Assembly (NCBI GenBank): GCA_943361925.1 | Contig: CALRIT020000003.1 | Location: forward strand, 1-64,000 | Direction of reading: 5' to 3' | Source of the DNA: CAISCU01 sp943361925 | GTDB taxonomy: Bacteria; Bacteroidota; Bacteroidia; UKL13-3 | DNA: 64,000 nt | In this document: piece after piece, positions 18,553 to 27,836 of the stretch | Numbering within the stretch: the stretch's first letter is position 1 | Layout: each line of letters starts with the position of its first letter | Position numbers and translations under genes: made by a program | The notes under the pieces: generated by a model | What the model was told of the DNA's origin: nothing | The model's database searches: none | Seen by the model: the letters and a program-made list of their open reading frames with translations, nothing else

Positions 18553-19248
18553 ATGAATCTATTAAAAAAATATTTTACACTTATTGTATTTGCATTGTTA
18601 GGCAATCTTGCATTTGCACAAGTACAAGATCCGGCATCGCCTGGATTTGACTTTACAAATCCGGATACATTAACAGTTGATTCCTCAAACATGGATCCAA
18701 CTCTTGATAATGGCAATTCAAAAGACCCTATTGATCCAACTTTAAAACCTTATGAAAGAATTGTTTTAAATGTGGATTCAGCAACTAACCTAATTACTTA
18801 CTCGGGTGTAGTTGAACAAGAAGAAAGTGGTTCAGATTCATTATACCTAAGAACCAAACGTTGGGCTGAAAAAACTTTAGGTAAAGACACCAAAATGGAG
18901 CTTGATAAAAGAAATCAAAAAATAGTTTATATAGCATACATTCCGGCTTATTCGTATTTGAATAAGTATACCAAAAGAAATATCGGTAGATATGAAATGA
19001 GATTAACCATTTATATCAAAGAAGGCCGTTTTAAATACCAGATTTCTAATTTGGTTCACGAATCTGTAAAACCAGCAGGAAGCACAAAAGCCAATAGAAA
19101 CTATTTTGAATACTATTATACCAGTATCACAAATGTTCGTCAAAATGATTCTGTATTAAGAGCTGCCGATAAAGACCTGAATGAATTAATCAATAGTTAT
19201 AAAGCTGCTTTAAGAGAGCCTAAAATTATTGATGAAGATGACTGGTAG
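18553..19248 (+). CDS. DUF4468 (TBP-like fold) exported protein
   Basis: 231 residues with a signal peptide ending LAFAQ (about residue 23), an acidic low-complexity linker (DFTNPDTLTVDSSNMDPT) and then a compact alpha/beta domain starting PYERIVLNVDSATNLITYSG and containing SLYLRTKRWAEKTLG and an amphipathic strand YEMRLTIYIKEGRFKYQISN. This fits DUF4468 with TBP-like fold, an envelope family of unknown role in Bacteroidota. It has its own promoter and terminator, so it is a single-gene unit. Confidence 0.78.
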   Translation: MNLLKKYFTLIVFALLGNLAFAQVQDPASPGFDFTNPDTLTVDSSNMDPTLDNGNSKDPIDPTLKPYERIVLNVDSATNLITYSGVVEQEESGSDSLYLRTKRWAEKTLGKDTKMELDKRNQKIVYIAYIPAYSYLNKYTKRNIGRYEMRLTIYIKEGRFKYQISNLVHESVKPAGSTKANRNYFEYYYTSITNVRQNDSVLRAADKDLNELINSYKAALREPKIIDEDDW

Positions 19249-19268
19249 TAAATTATAAGAAACTATAT

Positions 19269-19308
19269 TAAAAAAGCTGCTTTTTCTATTGAAGAAGCAG
19301 CTTTTTTT
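19269..19308 (+). terminator. Rho-independent terminator
   Basis: AAAAAAGCTGCTT ... AAGCAGCTTTTTTT, 13-bp stem and T-run after the DUF4468 gene. The next 180 bases up to 19488 hold nothing I can identify. Confidence 0.88.
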
Positions 19309-19488
19309 GTGCCAATCATCCACCAACAAGTAGTAATTAGGACCATCTAAAAATTATAGTAACTAGTCAGAATTTAAGCGTTGCCAAATTAGATGCACAT
19401 AAAATACTTCAATTTGTCAGCTAGCCCAAATCAATACTGGAAGGCAAATCAACATTCCGAACAAGAAATTTATCCTAAAAAAGGAGGC

Positions 19489-20235
19489 TTAATTAGCCTT
19501 AAAATAAAAATCTCCTTCATCATAAGAAAGAGCTTCATTAGAAGTAAGTTTTACCAATTGTTCGTCTTTTAAACGATATGGAGAATAGTTCCATGATTGA
19601 AACAATTCCAGCATTTTTCTGCGGTTCTCTTCTTCACTGATTTCAATCTGAATAAGAGGTTTGAATTTTTGAATGGTTTCTTTCATCTGAGGGAATAAAT
19701 ACACCTCATAACCTTCCACATCACATTTCAAAAAATCGAGTCGTGCTAAGTCCTTAAATAAATTATCAGCAACCAACATTTGGGCCTTGTAGCTCAATCC
19801 GCCTGAGTTTGAAGCATGATCAACAACCTTGGTTAAACCATGTCTGAATACGCCATCTAAAACAGGAGTTTCAAGTGTAATTTCCTTTTGTTCTGCTCCC
19901 AATGCTACCTGGTATAAGGTGATATTATTTAAAGCAAACGATTTGGTATTCTTTAAAAAAACGTTGGCAAACATAGGAACCGGTTCAACTGAATAAACAT
20001 GCCCGGTTTTACCAGCAAATTTTGAAAGAAAAACAGAGTAATAACCAACATTGGCACCAATATCAACGCAGGTAAATCCGGGTTGTACCAATTTTTCAAG
20101 GTAGAATAATTCGGGATACTTCTTTTTTAATCTACCATTGGCAATTAAACGGATATAAGTGCTACTAACAAGCGACAAATAATTTTCGGTGCCAAGTGCC
20201 TGCAATAACCAGGATCTGAGTTTCTTTTCCAGCAT
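19489..20235 (-). CDS. FkbM family methyltransferase
   Basis: 248 residues with a class I SAM-dependent methyltransferase core: motif I FTCVDIGANVGYYSVFLSK (about residues 54-72), the acidic residue after strand 2 in VYSVEPVP, and LDFLKCDVEGYEVYLF, the FkbM signature. FkbM proteins O-methylate sugars, lipids or natural products; the substrate is not visible here. No signal peptide. It begins one base after the stop of the small DUF4834 gene, so the two are translated from one message. Confidence 0.88.
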   Translation of the reverse strand: MLEKKLRSWLLQALGTENYLSLVSSTYIRLIANGRLKKKYPELFYLEKLVQPGFTCVDIGANVGYYSVFLSKFAGKTGHVYSVEPVPMFANVFLKNTKSFALNNITLYQVALGAEQKEITLETPVLDGVFRHGLTKVVDHASNSGGLSYKAQMLVADNLFKDLARLDFLKCDVEGYEVYLFPQMKETIQKFKPLIQIEISEEENRRKMLELFQSWNYSPYRLKDEQLVKLTSNEALSYDEGDFYFKAN

Positions 20236-20236
20236 T

Positions 20237-20473
20237 TTATTTCACTTCCTCAAAATCTACATACTCGCCAATCTTATCGCTGCCGGTAGTTTTTTTGTTT
20301 TCTACTTTTTTGTTGATGGTAATTGTACCTTCAGGTTGTCCCTGTTCCCTATCCTGCGGAGGATAGTGATGGTGATTGATATTGTTATAAACCTTTACTT
20401 TAAACAATCCTCCAAATAAAAATCTGAACAGGACATAAAATAAGAAGGCGTATAAAAGAAACTTGAATATCAT
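20237..20473 (-). CDS. Small DUF4834-like membrane protein
   Basis: 78 residues: one N-terminal membrane helix (FLLYAFLFYVLFRFLFGGLF), a polar His/Pro/Gln linker and a conserved-looking acidic C-terminus GEYVDFEEVK. This architecture matches DUF4834, a Bacteroidota family of unknown function. The gene is separated by one base from the FkbM gene downstream. Confidence 0.72.
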   Translation of the reverse strand: MIFKFLLYAFLFYVLFRFLFGGLFKVKVYNNINHHHYPPQDREQGQPEGTITINKKVENKKTTGSDKIGEYVDFEEVK

Positions 20474-20587
20474 TTTCTTAATTTTTAAAACTTGTACAAA
20501 GAAACGAAATTTAAATTAATGCTCCTATAAGCTTATACAATCGGTAAAAAAGGCCTGAATTCCCTTCATTTCCAATGATTTTAGGGA

Positions 20588-21031
20588 TTAATGTTTCTTA
20601 AATTTCAAGGATAATCCATTTACACAGTACCTTAATCCTGTTTTGTCTTTGGGACCATCATCAAAAACATGACCTAAATGTCCGCCGCATGTTGCACACA
20701 TAATTTCGGTTCTAACCATGCCATGTGTTTCATCGGTTTTTGTTACAATTTTGGTTTTGTCAACTGCTTCATAAAAACTAGGCCATCCGCATCCGCTATC
20801 AAATTTCCCATCAGATGAAAACAATTCTTCACCACATCCAGCACATTGGTATAAACCTCCATCCCATTGTGTTTCAAACTCGCTTGTAAACGGACGTTCT
20901 GTTCCTTTTTTCCTAAGAATATAATATTGATCTGAATTCAATTCCTTGTTCCAGTCTGCTTCAGTTTTATTTACTTTAAAAACATAGGAATCATTTATTT
21001 CCTTGTGCTCTGTGAGGGTTACCATTTTCAT
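20588..21031 (-). CDS. msrB: Peptide-methionine (R)-S-oxide reductase
   Basis: 147 residues. MsrB reduces methionine-R-sulfoxide in oxidised proteins. Zinc ligands are present as two CxxC pairs (Cys63/Cys66 and Cys112/Cys115), and the catalytic cysteine is Cys136 in GLRYCVNG. Cys81 in SGCGWPSF is at the place of a resolving cysteine. No signal peptide, so cytosolic. The ATG at 21031 overlaps the stop of the upstream endonuclease gene as ATGA, which decides the start and suggests translational coupling. Confidence 0.95.
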   Translation of the reverse strand: MKMVTLTEHKEINDSYVFKVNKTEADWNKELNSDQYYILRKKGTERPFTSEFETQWDGGLYQCAGCGEELFSSDGKFDSGCGWPSFYEAVDKTKIVTKTDETHGMVRTEIMCATCGGHLGHVFDDGPKDKTGLRYCVNGLSLKFKKH

Positions 21032-23094
21032 TCTATTATTACCAATTTTGTTTTTTCTGAATTGCCTTGTTTTACTTTAAAGAAATAAGCACCATTCTTT
21101 AATTGTCCGTTTATTTCAATTGATTTTTCGGTTCCTTTATTGTTTAAAAAACTAAGAACTTCCAAACCTGTAATATCATAAACATAAACATCGAACAATT
21201 GGTTTTCATTAATTCCATCTATATGAATACTTGGCTTGTTTAGAGGATTGGGATATAAAACCAGATTCGACAAATCAGTACCTGGAATTTTAAGAGAAAT
21301 TATACTTGAATATGAAAATTGTCCATCAAAATCAATTTGTTTCAATCTATAAAACACAGTTAAATTTGATTTTTCAACAATGTTTTCATCGGTAAAAAAG
21401 TATTTATTTTGGACACTACTATTTCCCGCAGCTAATTGCTCTCCAATTTTTTCCCAGTTTTCTGCATCAAAACTTCTTTCAATTTCAAAAGAATAAGAGT
21501 TCTTTTCTGAGGCTGTTTTCCATTGTAATTCAATATCTCTATTTGATATTTCACCTGTAAAACTCAACCAATCAACAGGAAGAAATACTGGGAAAGAATT
21601 TAAAACATTAGTTATATTGTAATTAGCGGTTTTACTTAAACCATTGTATTCAATCACCGTTAAATAATAGGGTTGAATAGGATTTAATCCTGTTACAATT
21701 ACTCCAGAACCCATGCCATTATAAACAACATAATTTCCGCCACCTAAATTGGCCCCTGAACCAAACACGGAACTAGCTGTATAATTAACAGAATCTAATG
21801 GGAATTGGTTAACAGCAGAACCCATTTTCATGATTACAATTCTTCTGTTTCCATTTCCTGTTTTCCATCTTAAACGTGCTGCTGTTGTAGTGAAAGAATC
21901 TAAACTCAATTGAGAACTGGCAATTGTTGGTTCTGAAGGTTTAGCTAAACCCCAAATTCTATTTACAAACTGCGGACTATCAACAAAAGGATTTCTGTTT
22001 GCCTGAACATTAAAAACTGCATTGTTTCTATTGATTTCCTTAACACTTGGAGGGTCTTGGTTATGCCATTTAACAAGCAAATTCAATTGCCAATCATCAA
22101 AAGCAGGATAGGAATTTCCGGCAAGAATATCATTTGCATTTCCATTATTTTGCCACGATGCAATTAAGTTGTTATATCTGGCAGCCATGTATAATTGTGC
22201 TCTTGCCAAATCACCTTTGTATTCATCAACAGGTTCGAAAACCACAGCAGAATATCCAGGAGAAATACTCGTTCCTAATTTGCCTCCAATTTGCGAAACA
22301 TAAGTAGTTGTTCCAACATCACCATAAGGATAATTACTTCTCATCCCATTTACTTTTCCATCTGTGGGATAAATATGGTACATGTCGGAAACCATTGGAC
22401 TAGAGCTATTAAACCACGATTGAGGAAAACTATGTTCTCTGTTATAACAATCACCTTCAACAGAATAATTACCACATTGATTGGTTGAATAAGTAAATGT
22501 ATAAGCAGCTGATGAACCACTAATTGCTGTTGAATAAACATCCCAAACTTTGCCATCATAAAAAACATCTGAATTGGGGAAGGCTGTCCATAATGCAGCA
22601 TAACTAATGCTTGTATGACCCGCAATTTTATTATACAAGGCAGTTAATAAAGCAGAGCCCGTTTGAGTAATTCCCGAATAATAATTTGCTGGAATATTTA
22701 ATCCACTTGCTCCGGTTCCAATTAGATTTAAATTCACAGTATTTGATCCTGAACTTGAGTTTGATAACAATCCATTTAAAGCTCCGGTTTGTAAGGGAGC
22801 AAAACGAACGAAAACTTCTGTGGTATCTAAAACTGTTCCGTTATTAGGAATATAAACTGCCTTTCCAAAATTTTGATTAACAGATAAACTAAGCTCAAAA
22901 TGCAGCGGTGCAGTTATTGTAACACCAGTGCTTAATCCTGTGGCCCAAATTTTATATCGTGCAGGCGCTGTGGCATAATTCACCGGGCATGAGCCAAAAT
23001 TACCTAGGCTGGTTTTGGATAAAATTATAGTACCTGCCTCAAGCGATTGAATGGCAGAAACCAGGCTTAATAGAAGAAATATTATTCTTTTCAA
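21028..23094 (-). CDS. Secreted endonuclease I family protein with T9SS sorting domain
   Basis: 688 residues. A signal peptide ending SLEAG is followed by a beta-rich domain with lipoprotein-free start (residues 20-130). Then comes an endonuclease I (EndA/NucM) domain with DCYNREHSFPQSW, in which His221 is the expected catalytic general base, and DMYHIYPTDGKVNGMRSNYPYG. A fibronectin-like part and a C-terminal type A sorting domain (LVLYPNPLNKPSI onward, about residue 605) follow. It is probably exported by T9SS to digest extracellular nucleic acid for nutrients or biofilm turnover. It sits five bases after the FAD dehydrogenase gene and overlaps msrB by four. Confidence 0.9.
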   Translation of the reverse strand: MKRIIFLLLSLVSAIQSLEAGTIILSKTSLGNFGSCPVNYATAPARYKIWATGLSTGVTITAPLHFELSLSVNQNFGKAVYIPNNGTVLDTTEVFVRFAPLQTGALNGLLSNSSSGSNTVNLNLIGTGASGLNIPANYYSGITQTGSALLTALYNKIAGHTSISYAALWTAFPNSDVFYDGKVWDVYSTAISGSSAAYTFTYSTNQCGNYSVEGDCYNREHSFPQSWFNSSSPMVSDMYHIYPTDGKVNGMRSNYPYGDVGTTTYVSQIGGKLGTSISPGYSAVVFEPVDEYKGDLARAQLYMAARYNNLIASWQNNGNANDILAGNSYPAFDDWQLNLLVKWHNQDPPSVKEINRNNAVFNVQANRNPFVDSPQFVNRIWGLAKPSEPTIASSQLSLDSFTTTAARLRWKTGNGNRRIVIMKMGSAVNQFPLDSVNYTASSVFGSGANLGGGNYVVYNGMGSGVIVTGLNPIQPYYLTVIEYNGLSKTANYNITNVLNSFPVFLPVDWLSFTGEISNRDIELQWKTASEKNSYSFEIERSFDAENWEKIGEQLAAGNSSVQNKYFFTDENIVEKSNLTVFYRLKQIDFDGQFSYSSIISLKIPGTDLSNLVLYPNPLNKPSIHIDGINENQLFDVYVYDITGLEVLSFLNNKGTEKSIEINGQLKNGAYFFKVKQGNSEKTKLVIIE

Positions 23095-23099
23095 AATTC

Positions 23100-24656
23100 T
23101 TAATTTTTTACTTTTTGATAAATAGCTGTTGCCACATTTTCACCATCCATGGCGGCTGAAACAATTCCACCGGCATAACCAGATCCTTCTGCACATGGAT
23201 ACAATCCTTCAACTTCTATATGGCACAAAAGTTCTTTGTTTCGAGGAATTCTTACAGGTGAAGATGTTCTTGACTCTGTTGCCAATAATACTGCTTCATT
23301 TGTTAAATAGCCTCTCATTTTTGAACCAAAAACTTTAAATGCTTCTTTTAATCCTGAAGCTACAAAATCAGGTAAAATTTCATGAAGATTTCTACTTACA
23401 GTACCTGGCAGATAAGAGTTCTGAGGAATATCAGCAGATACTTTTTTGTTTACAAAATCCGACATTCTTTGGGCAGGTGCTTTTAGTGTTTTATCAGCCA
23501 TTTCAAAACATGCCTGCTCCACACTTTTTTGATAATACATTCCAGCGAGGTTTCCTTTATGAGCAAATGCTTTAAAATCCGGAATTTCAATAGATGTTAC
23601 CATTCCGCTATTTGCGTAAGGATTATTCCTTTTACTCGGACTCCATCCATTCACAACTATTTCACCTGGAGCTGTCATGGCCGGAGCAATAATCCCACCC
23701 GGACACATACAAAACGAAAACACGCCTCTGCCTGCAATTTGCTGAACAACACTATAACTTGCAGCTGGCAGAAACTCACTTCTTTCAGTAGAACATTTGT
23801 ATTGAATTTTATCAATCAATTCCTGCGGATGTTCAATTCGCACACCCAAAGCAAATGGTTTGGCTTCAATGGCAATTTCACGTTTTTCAAGTAATTCAAA
23901 AACATCACGGGCAGAGTGTCCGGTTGCAAGAATTACCTGCTCAAAACGATGTAAAGTTTCACCAATATATATTCCCTTTAAGGTTTTACCATCTAAAAGA
24001 AAATCTGTGAGTTTGGCATTAAAATGGACCTCACCGCCAAAATTCAAAATTGTTTCCCTGATTCTGGTAATAATTCCGGGTAATTTATTGGTACCAATAT
24101 GTGGGTGACTTTCATACAAGATAGCAGGATCGGCGCCATGGTAAACCAATAATTTCAGAATTCGGTTTACATCACCACGTTTTGAGCTTCTGGTATATAA
24201 TTTACCATCGCTATAAGTACCGGCACCACCTTCACCAAAACAATAATTACTTTCAGGATTTACTGTATTGTTTCTGGTGATATTAGCCAAATCACGTCTG
24301 CGTTCTTTAACATCCTTTCCTCTTTCAAAAACAATTGGCTTTAATCCTAACTCAATCAAACGTAAAGCTGCAAATAAACCTGCTGGACCAGCGCCAATAA
24401 TGGCAACTTCCCTAGCATTTTGAACATTTTTAAAATCAAACTGAATTAAATCCTCCTGAAGTTCTTCTTTAATAAAAAGTTCTAAAGTAAGGTTAATTCT
24501 GATGGGTTGTCGGCGGGCATCAATGCTTTTCTTTTTGATTTTAAATCCGTTTAATTCAGATTCTGAAATTCCTGTAGAAGAAAAAATATAGGATTGAATT
24601 TTCTCCTTTGAATCCTGCTCAGCAGGCAAAACCTGAATTTGAATTTCTTTACGCAT
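23100..24656 (-). CDS. FAD-dependent dehydrogenase (COG2509-like)
   Basis: 518 residues. An N-terminal alpha/beta extension (1-80) precedes the dinucleotide fold AIIGAGPAGLFAALRL (residues 86-101). Further family marks are YCFGEGGAGTYSDGKLYTRS, CMCPGGIIAPAMTAPGEIVVNGWSPSKRNNPYANSG (in part), TESRTSSPVRIPR and the C-terminal EGSGYAGGIVSAAMDG. This matches the uncharacterised FAD-dependent dehydrogenase family; the reaction is unknown. It is the first gene of the run with endonuclease and msrB. A TAGATTTG box on the minus strand (24677-24684) could be its promoter. Confidence 0.85.
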   Translation of the reverse strand: MRKEIQIQVLPAEQDSKEKIQSYIFSSTGISESELNGFKIKKKSIDARRQPIRINLTLELFIKEELQEDLIQFDFKNVQNAREVAIIGAGPAGLFAALRLIELGLKPIVFERGKDVKERRRDLANITRNNTVNPESNYCFGEGGAGTYSDGKLYTRSSKRGDVNRILKLLVYHGADPAILYESHPHIGTNKLPGIITRIRETILNFGGEVHFNAKLTDFLLDGKTLKGIYIGETLHRFEQVILATGHSARDVFELLEKREIAIEAKPFALGVRIEHPQELIDKIQYKCSTERSEFLPAASYSVVQQIAGRGVFSFCMCPGGIIAPAMTAPGEIVVNGWSPSKRNNPYANSGMVTSIEIPDFKAFAHKGNLAGMYYQKSVEQACFEMADKTLKAPAQRMSDFVNKKVSADIPQNSYLPGTVSRNLHEILPDFVASGLKEAFKVFGSKMRGYLTNEAVLLATESRTSSPVRIPRNKELLCHIEVEGLYPCAEGSGYAGGIVSAAMDGENVATAIYQKVKN

Positions 24657-24908
24657 TTTTAATAAATGGTACTTTTCAAATCTATTTTAGTACTATTTCA
24701 AATTGAAAAGTGGGCGGCAAAAATCGTGAGTTTAATCTGAAAGTTTAGTACTAATCTAATAAATATCCGAATTTAAGTAAATAATTGGGTGCATTTAAAG
24801 TAAACCTAAATTTAATAAGCTCAAGAAAATGAGTGTTATCAAGGGATTACAATAATAAAGTTCCGAATTATTTAAAAAGCAAATATCTTGCTGTCAAATT
24901 TCCTAATT

Positions 24909-25463
24909 ATGAAAAATATGAAAAATTTCCATTTTGTCATTTTAGCTGTAAGCCTAATTTTTATTAGCTCTTGCGGAAAACAATTATATTCTTATCGAGA
25001 TAAAGTTAGTGTTAAAAAAGAAACTGAAGTTGTTAAATCAAATCCTAAAAACGAATTAATAGAAAGTAAAAGGGCAGAAATCAAAATCGAGAAATCAAAA
25101 ACAGCTGAACCTTTGATAGCCGGGATAGAAAAAAATAATCCTTCAGAAACAAAAAAAATTGAAAATAGTATCAAAGAAACTGTTCCATCATCAGGCAGTA
25201 AAAGCAGTTTTAAATCTTTAACAAACGAAATAAAAGATATCAAAAAGCAGTTTAAAGCCCTTCATAAAGAATTAAAAAAACAAGATTTAAAAGAAAATCA
25301 AGCATTGGTATCAAATCCAATTAAATGGATGGTAGTTGGATTAATTTTAATTATTGCCGGTGCAATTTTGGGAATGATAGTGGGTGCAGGAGGATTTATT
25401 TCATGGATTGGCTCGCTCATTTTCCTTGTAGGACTCTTGTTTTGGTTACTTGAGATGATATAA
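24909..25463 (+). CDS. Hypothetical lipoprotein with two C-terminal membrane segments
   Basis: 184 residues from the ATG at 24909; a TTG seven codons earlier is unlikely. A lipobox FISSCGKQ predicts lipidation at the Cys near residue 23. A long Lys/Glu/Ser-rich, probably coiled-coil region follows (residues 30-130), then two hydrophobic helices (WMVVGLILIIAGAILGMIVG and SLIFLVGLLFWLLEMI) near the C-terminus. A lipoprotein anchor with additional membrane helices is unusual. I do not recognise a family. A terminator follows within 35 bases. Confidence 0.68.
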   Translation: MKNMKNFHFVILAVSLIFISSCGKQLYSYRDKVSVKKETEVVKSNPKNELIESKRAEIKIEKSKTAEPLIAGIEKNNPSETKKIENSIKETVPSSGSKSSFKSLTNEIKDIKKQFKALHKELKKQDLKENQALVSNPIKWMVVGLILIIAGAILGMIVGAGGFISWIGSLIFLVGLLFWLLEMI

Positions 25464-25495
25464 AAGAATTGATTTCCACAAAGATTTTATAAATA

Positions 25496-25523
25496 AAAGG
25501 CAAACTTAGGTTTGCCTTTTTTA
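25496..25523 (+). terminator. Rho-independent terminator
   Basis: AAAAGGCAAAC TTAG GTTTGCCTTTTTT, between the lipoprotein gene and the transketolase operon. Confidence 0.9.
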
Positions 25524-25554
25524 TTTTCGCAGCTATTAATTTAAAAAATACAGA

Positions 25555-26406
25555 ATGAATAAGCTGTCGGCAAGCGAATTAACTGCTACCTCTAGGCAGG
25601 TAAGAAGAGATGTTTTAAGAATGGTTCATGGATGTAAAAGTGGCCACCCGGGCGGAAGTTTGGGTTGTGCTGATTTCCTGACAGCCTTATATTTTAATAT
25701 TATGGACCACAATCCTGATTTTAAAATGGATGGAATTGGAGAAGACATCTTTTTTCTTTCGAACGGACATATTTCACCGGTATTTTATAGTGTTTTAGCA
25801 CGTTCAGGTTATTTTCCAGTTGAAGAATTGAAAACTTTCCGCAGAATTAATACCCGTTTACAAGGACATCCTACAACTCACGAAGAATTACCGGGAATTA
25901 GAGTTGCATCGGGTTCTTTAGGACAGGGAGTTTCTGTTGCTGCCGGTGCTGCTTTGGCAAAAAAATTAAACAATGATTCAAAATTGGTTTATTGTTTAAT
26001 GGGTGATGGTGAAATTGAAGAAGGTCAGAATTGGGAAGCATTTATGTTTGCTGCTCACCAAAAAATCGATAATCTAATTGTTACTATCGATTTTAACGGA
26101 CAACAAATTGATGGTTCTACAAAAGAAGTAATGGGTCTTGGTACCGATATTGGCACTAAACTTGCAGCTTTTGGTTGGGAAGTTTTGGATATGGATGGAC
26201 ACAATCATGAAAATATTTTGGAAACCATGGCAAAAGCCAAATCAATGGCCGGAAATGGAAAACCAATTTTTATCATGATGCGCACAGAAATGGGTTACCC
26301 GGTTGATTTTATGATGGGTAGTCATAAATGGCACGGTGTTGCTCCAAATGATGCTGAATTGGCAAATGCCCTTTCTCAGCTTCCTGAGACAATTGGAGAT
26401 TACTAA
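25555..26406 (+). CDS. Transketolase, N-terminal (thiamine diphosphate-binding) subunit
   Basis: 283 residues corresponding to the first half of transketolase: MVHGCKSGHPGGSLG (His31 region that contacts thiamine diphosphate), SNGHISPVFYSVLARSG, GSLGQGVSVAAGAALA, and the ThDP/metal motif GDGEIEEGQNWEA, ending with SHKWHGVAPND. The pyrimidine-binding half is encoded separately at 27837. Two-subunit transketolases of this kind occur in Bacteroidota and archaea. It catalyses two-carbon transfers in the non-oxidative pentose phosphate pathway. The ORF is intact, so the split is natural rather than a frameshift. Confidence 0.93.
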   Translation: MNKLSASELTATSRQVRRDVLRMVHGCKSGHPGGSLGCADFLTALYFNIMDHNPDFKMDGIGEDIFFLSNGHISPVFYSVLARSGYFPVEELKTFRRINTRLQGHPTTHEELPGIRVASGSLGQGVSVAAGAALAKKLNNDSKLVYCLMGDGEIEEGQNWEAFMFAAHQKIDNLIVTIDFNGQQIDGSTKEVMGLGTDIGTKLAAFGWEVLDMDGHNHENILETMAKAKSMAGNGKPIFIMMRTEMGYPVDFMMGSHKWHGVAPNDAELANALSQLPETIGDY

Positions 26407-26424
26407 ACACGTTAACAAGCCTGC

Positions 26425-27822
26425 ATGCAAAAATTAAAAATTCTTTTTAAAACCCTATTGGGTTTTGCCTTCTTTCTTTATTTGATTGGAGGAGGTTTTG
26501 CTCAGGCACAAACCCAAAAAAAACCTACTGTTACACGCATCCTGTTTTTACTTGATGCCAGTGGTAGTATGTACGCAAAACTGGATAATGATACACGTAT
26601 AAATGTTGCAAAACGACTTTTATCTAAAACAATCGACAGTTTAGCTCCACTCAAAAATGTGGAAGTTGCATTACGTGTTTATGGTCATACTTCTCCTCCG
26701 GGAGCTAGAAACTGTAAGGATACCAGATTGGAAGTTCCATTCAGACCAAAAAATCATACCGAAATAAAAAATAGAATTCAGGCAATTAATCCTAAAGGAA
26801 CAACCTTAATTGCTCATTCATTGTTGATGTCGGCTTCTGATTTTCCTACAGACCCTTATTCAAGAAACGTCATCATTTTAATTACCGATGGAATTGAAGA
26901 ATGTTCGGGTGACCCTTGTGCAGTTTCTGAAGCTTTGCAGAGTAAAGGAATTATTCTTAAACCATTTATTATTGGAATTGGATCAACTCCCGATTTCAAA
27001 AAAGCATTTGATTGCGTAGGTAAATACTATGATGCCAATACAGAAGAAGGATTTAACACTGCATTAAATGTGGTTATTTCTCAGGCATTAAATAATACAA
27101 CAGCTCAGGTTAACTTATTAGACATTAATGGTAAACCTACTGAAACCAATGTGAATATGAGTTTTTACGATATGAAATCGAATCAGTTGTTGTATAACTA
27201 TATGCATACCATCAACGAAAGAGGTAATCCTGATACAATTTTATTAGACCCGGTTTACAAATACAGAATGGTGGTTCATACCATTCCGCCCGTAACCAAA
27301 GAAAACATTGAGGTTACACCAGGAAAACATACCATCATTGGAGTTGATGCACCACAAGGACAACTTACAGTAAGAGTTGATGGTTTAACGAATTACAATA
27401 ACCTACAATTCATTAGCCGAAAAGCAAAAGACTACAAAACCTTACACGTTCAGGATGCTATTGCAAAAGAAAAATACATTGTAGGAAAATATGATGTGGA
27501 AGTACTTTGTTTACCACGAATGATTTTTAAAGAAGTGTCGGTTGACCAAAGCACTACAACTACTATTCAGCTTCCACAACCGGGCAAACTGATTGTAAGT
27601 TTTCAGGTTCAGGATTTTTATGCCGATATCTACCAGATGATTCGAAACGAGTTGGTTTGGGTTTGCAAATTATCAACCGATAAACGTATGCACCAATATG
27701 TGATTCAACCGGGAGATTATAAAATTATTTATAGAGCAAAAGGTGCGAGCAGAAGCAGCAATACTTTTGAAAGAGGATTTAAAATTACCAGTGGTCAGGC
27801 CACTAATATTACTTTGAATTAA
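26425..27822 (+). CDS. Exported von Willebrand factor A domain protein
   Basis: 465 residues with a signal peptide (hydrophobic 8-24, cleavage around FAQAQT). The VWA domain covers about 38-215 and has an intact MIDAS start, LLDASGSMY (Asp44, Ser46, Ser48), then RVYGHTSPPGARNCKDTR, GTTLIAHSLL and LITDGIEECSGDPC; paired cysteines suggest a periplasmic disulfide-bonded form. The C-terminal 240 residues are beta-rich, resembling carboxypeptidase-regulatory or PEGA-like modules (GKLIVSFQVQDF, GDYKIIYRA). It may bind a metal-dependent partner or TonB/envelope system. It sits between the two transketolase genes with gaps of 18 and 14 bases. Confidence 0.85.
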   Translation: MQKLKILFKTLLGFAFFLYLIGGGFAQAQTQKKPTVTRILFLLDASGSMYAKLDNDTRINVAKRLLSKTIDSLAPLKNVEVALRVYGHTSPPGARNCKDTRLEVPFRPKNHTEIKNRIQAINPKGTTLIAHSLLMSASDFPTDPYSRNVIILITDGIEECSGDPCAVSEALQSKGIILKPFIIGIGSTPDFKKAFDCVGKYYDANTEEGFNTALNVVISQALNNTTAQVNLLDINGKPTETNVNMSFYDMKSNQLLYNYMHTINERGNPDTILLDPVYKYRMVVHTIPPVTKENIEVTPGKHTIIGVDAPQGQLTVRVDGLTNYNNLQFISRKAKDYKTLHVQDAIAKEKYIVGKYDVEVLCLPRMIFKEVSVDQSTTTTIQLPQPGKLIVSFQVQDFYADIYQMIRNELVWVCKLSTDKRMHQYVIQPGDYKIIYRAKGASRSSNTFERGFKITSGQATNITLN

Positions 27823-27836
27823 AATTATCATTACTC

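Noticed and set aside
23129..24108. Four long plus-strand open frames opposite the FAD dehydrogenase gene
   Set aside because: They are shadows of a well-identified minus-strand gene and their translations have no family signature.
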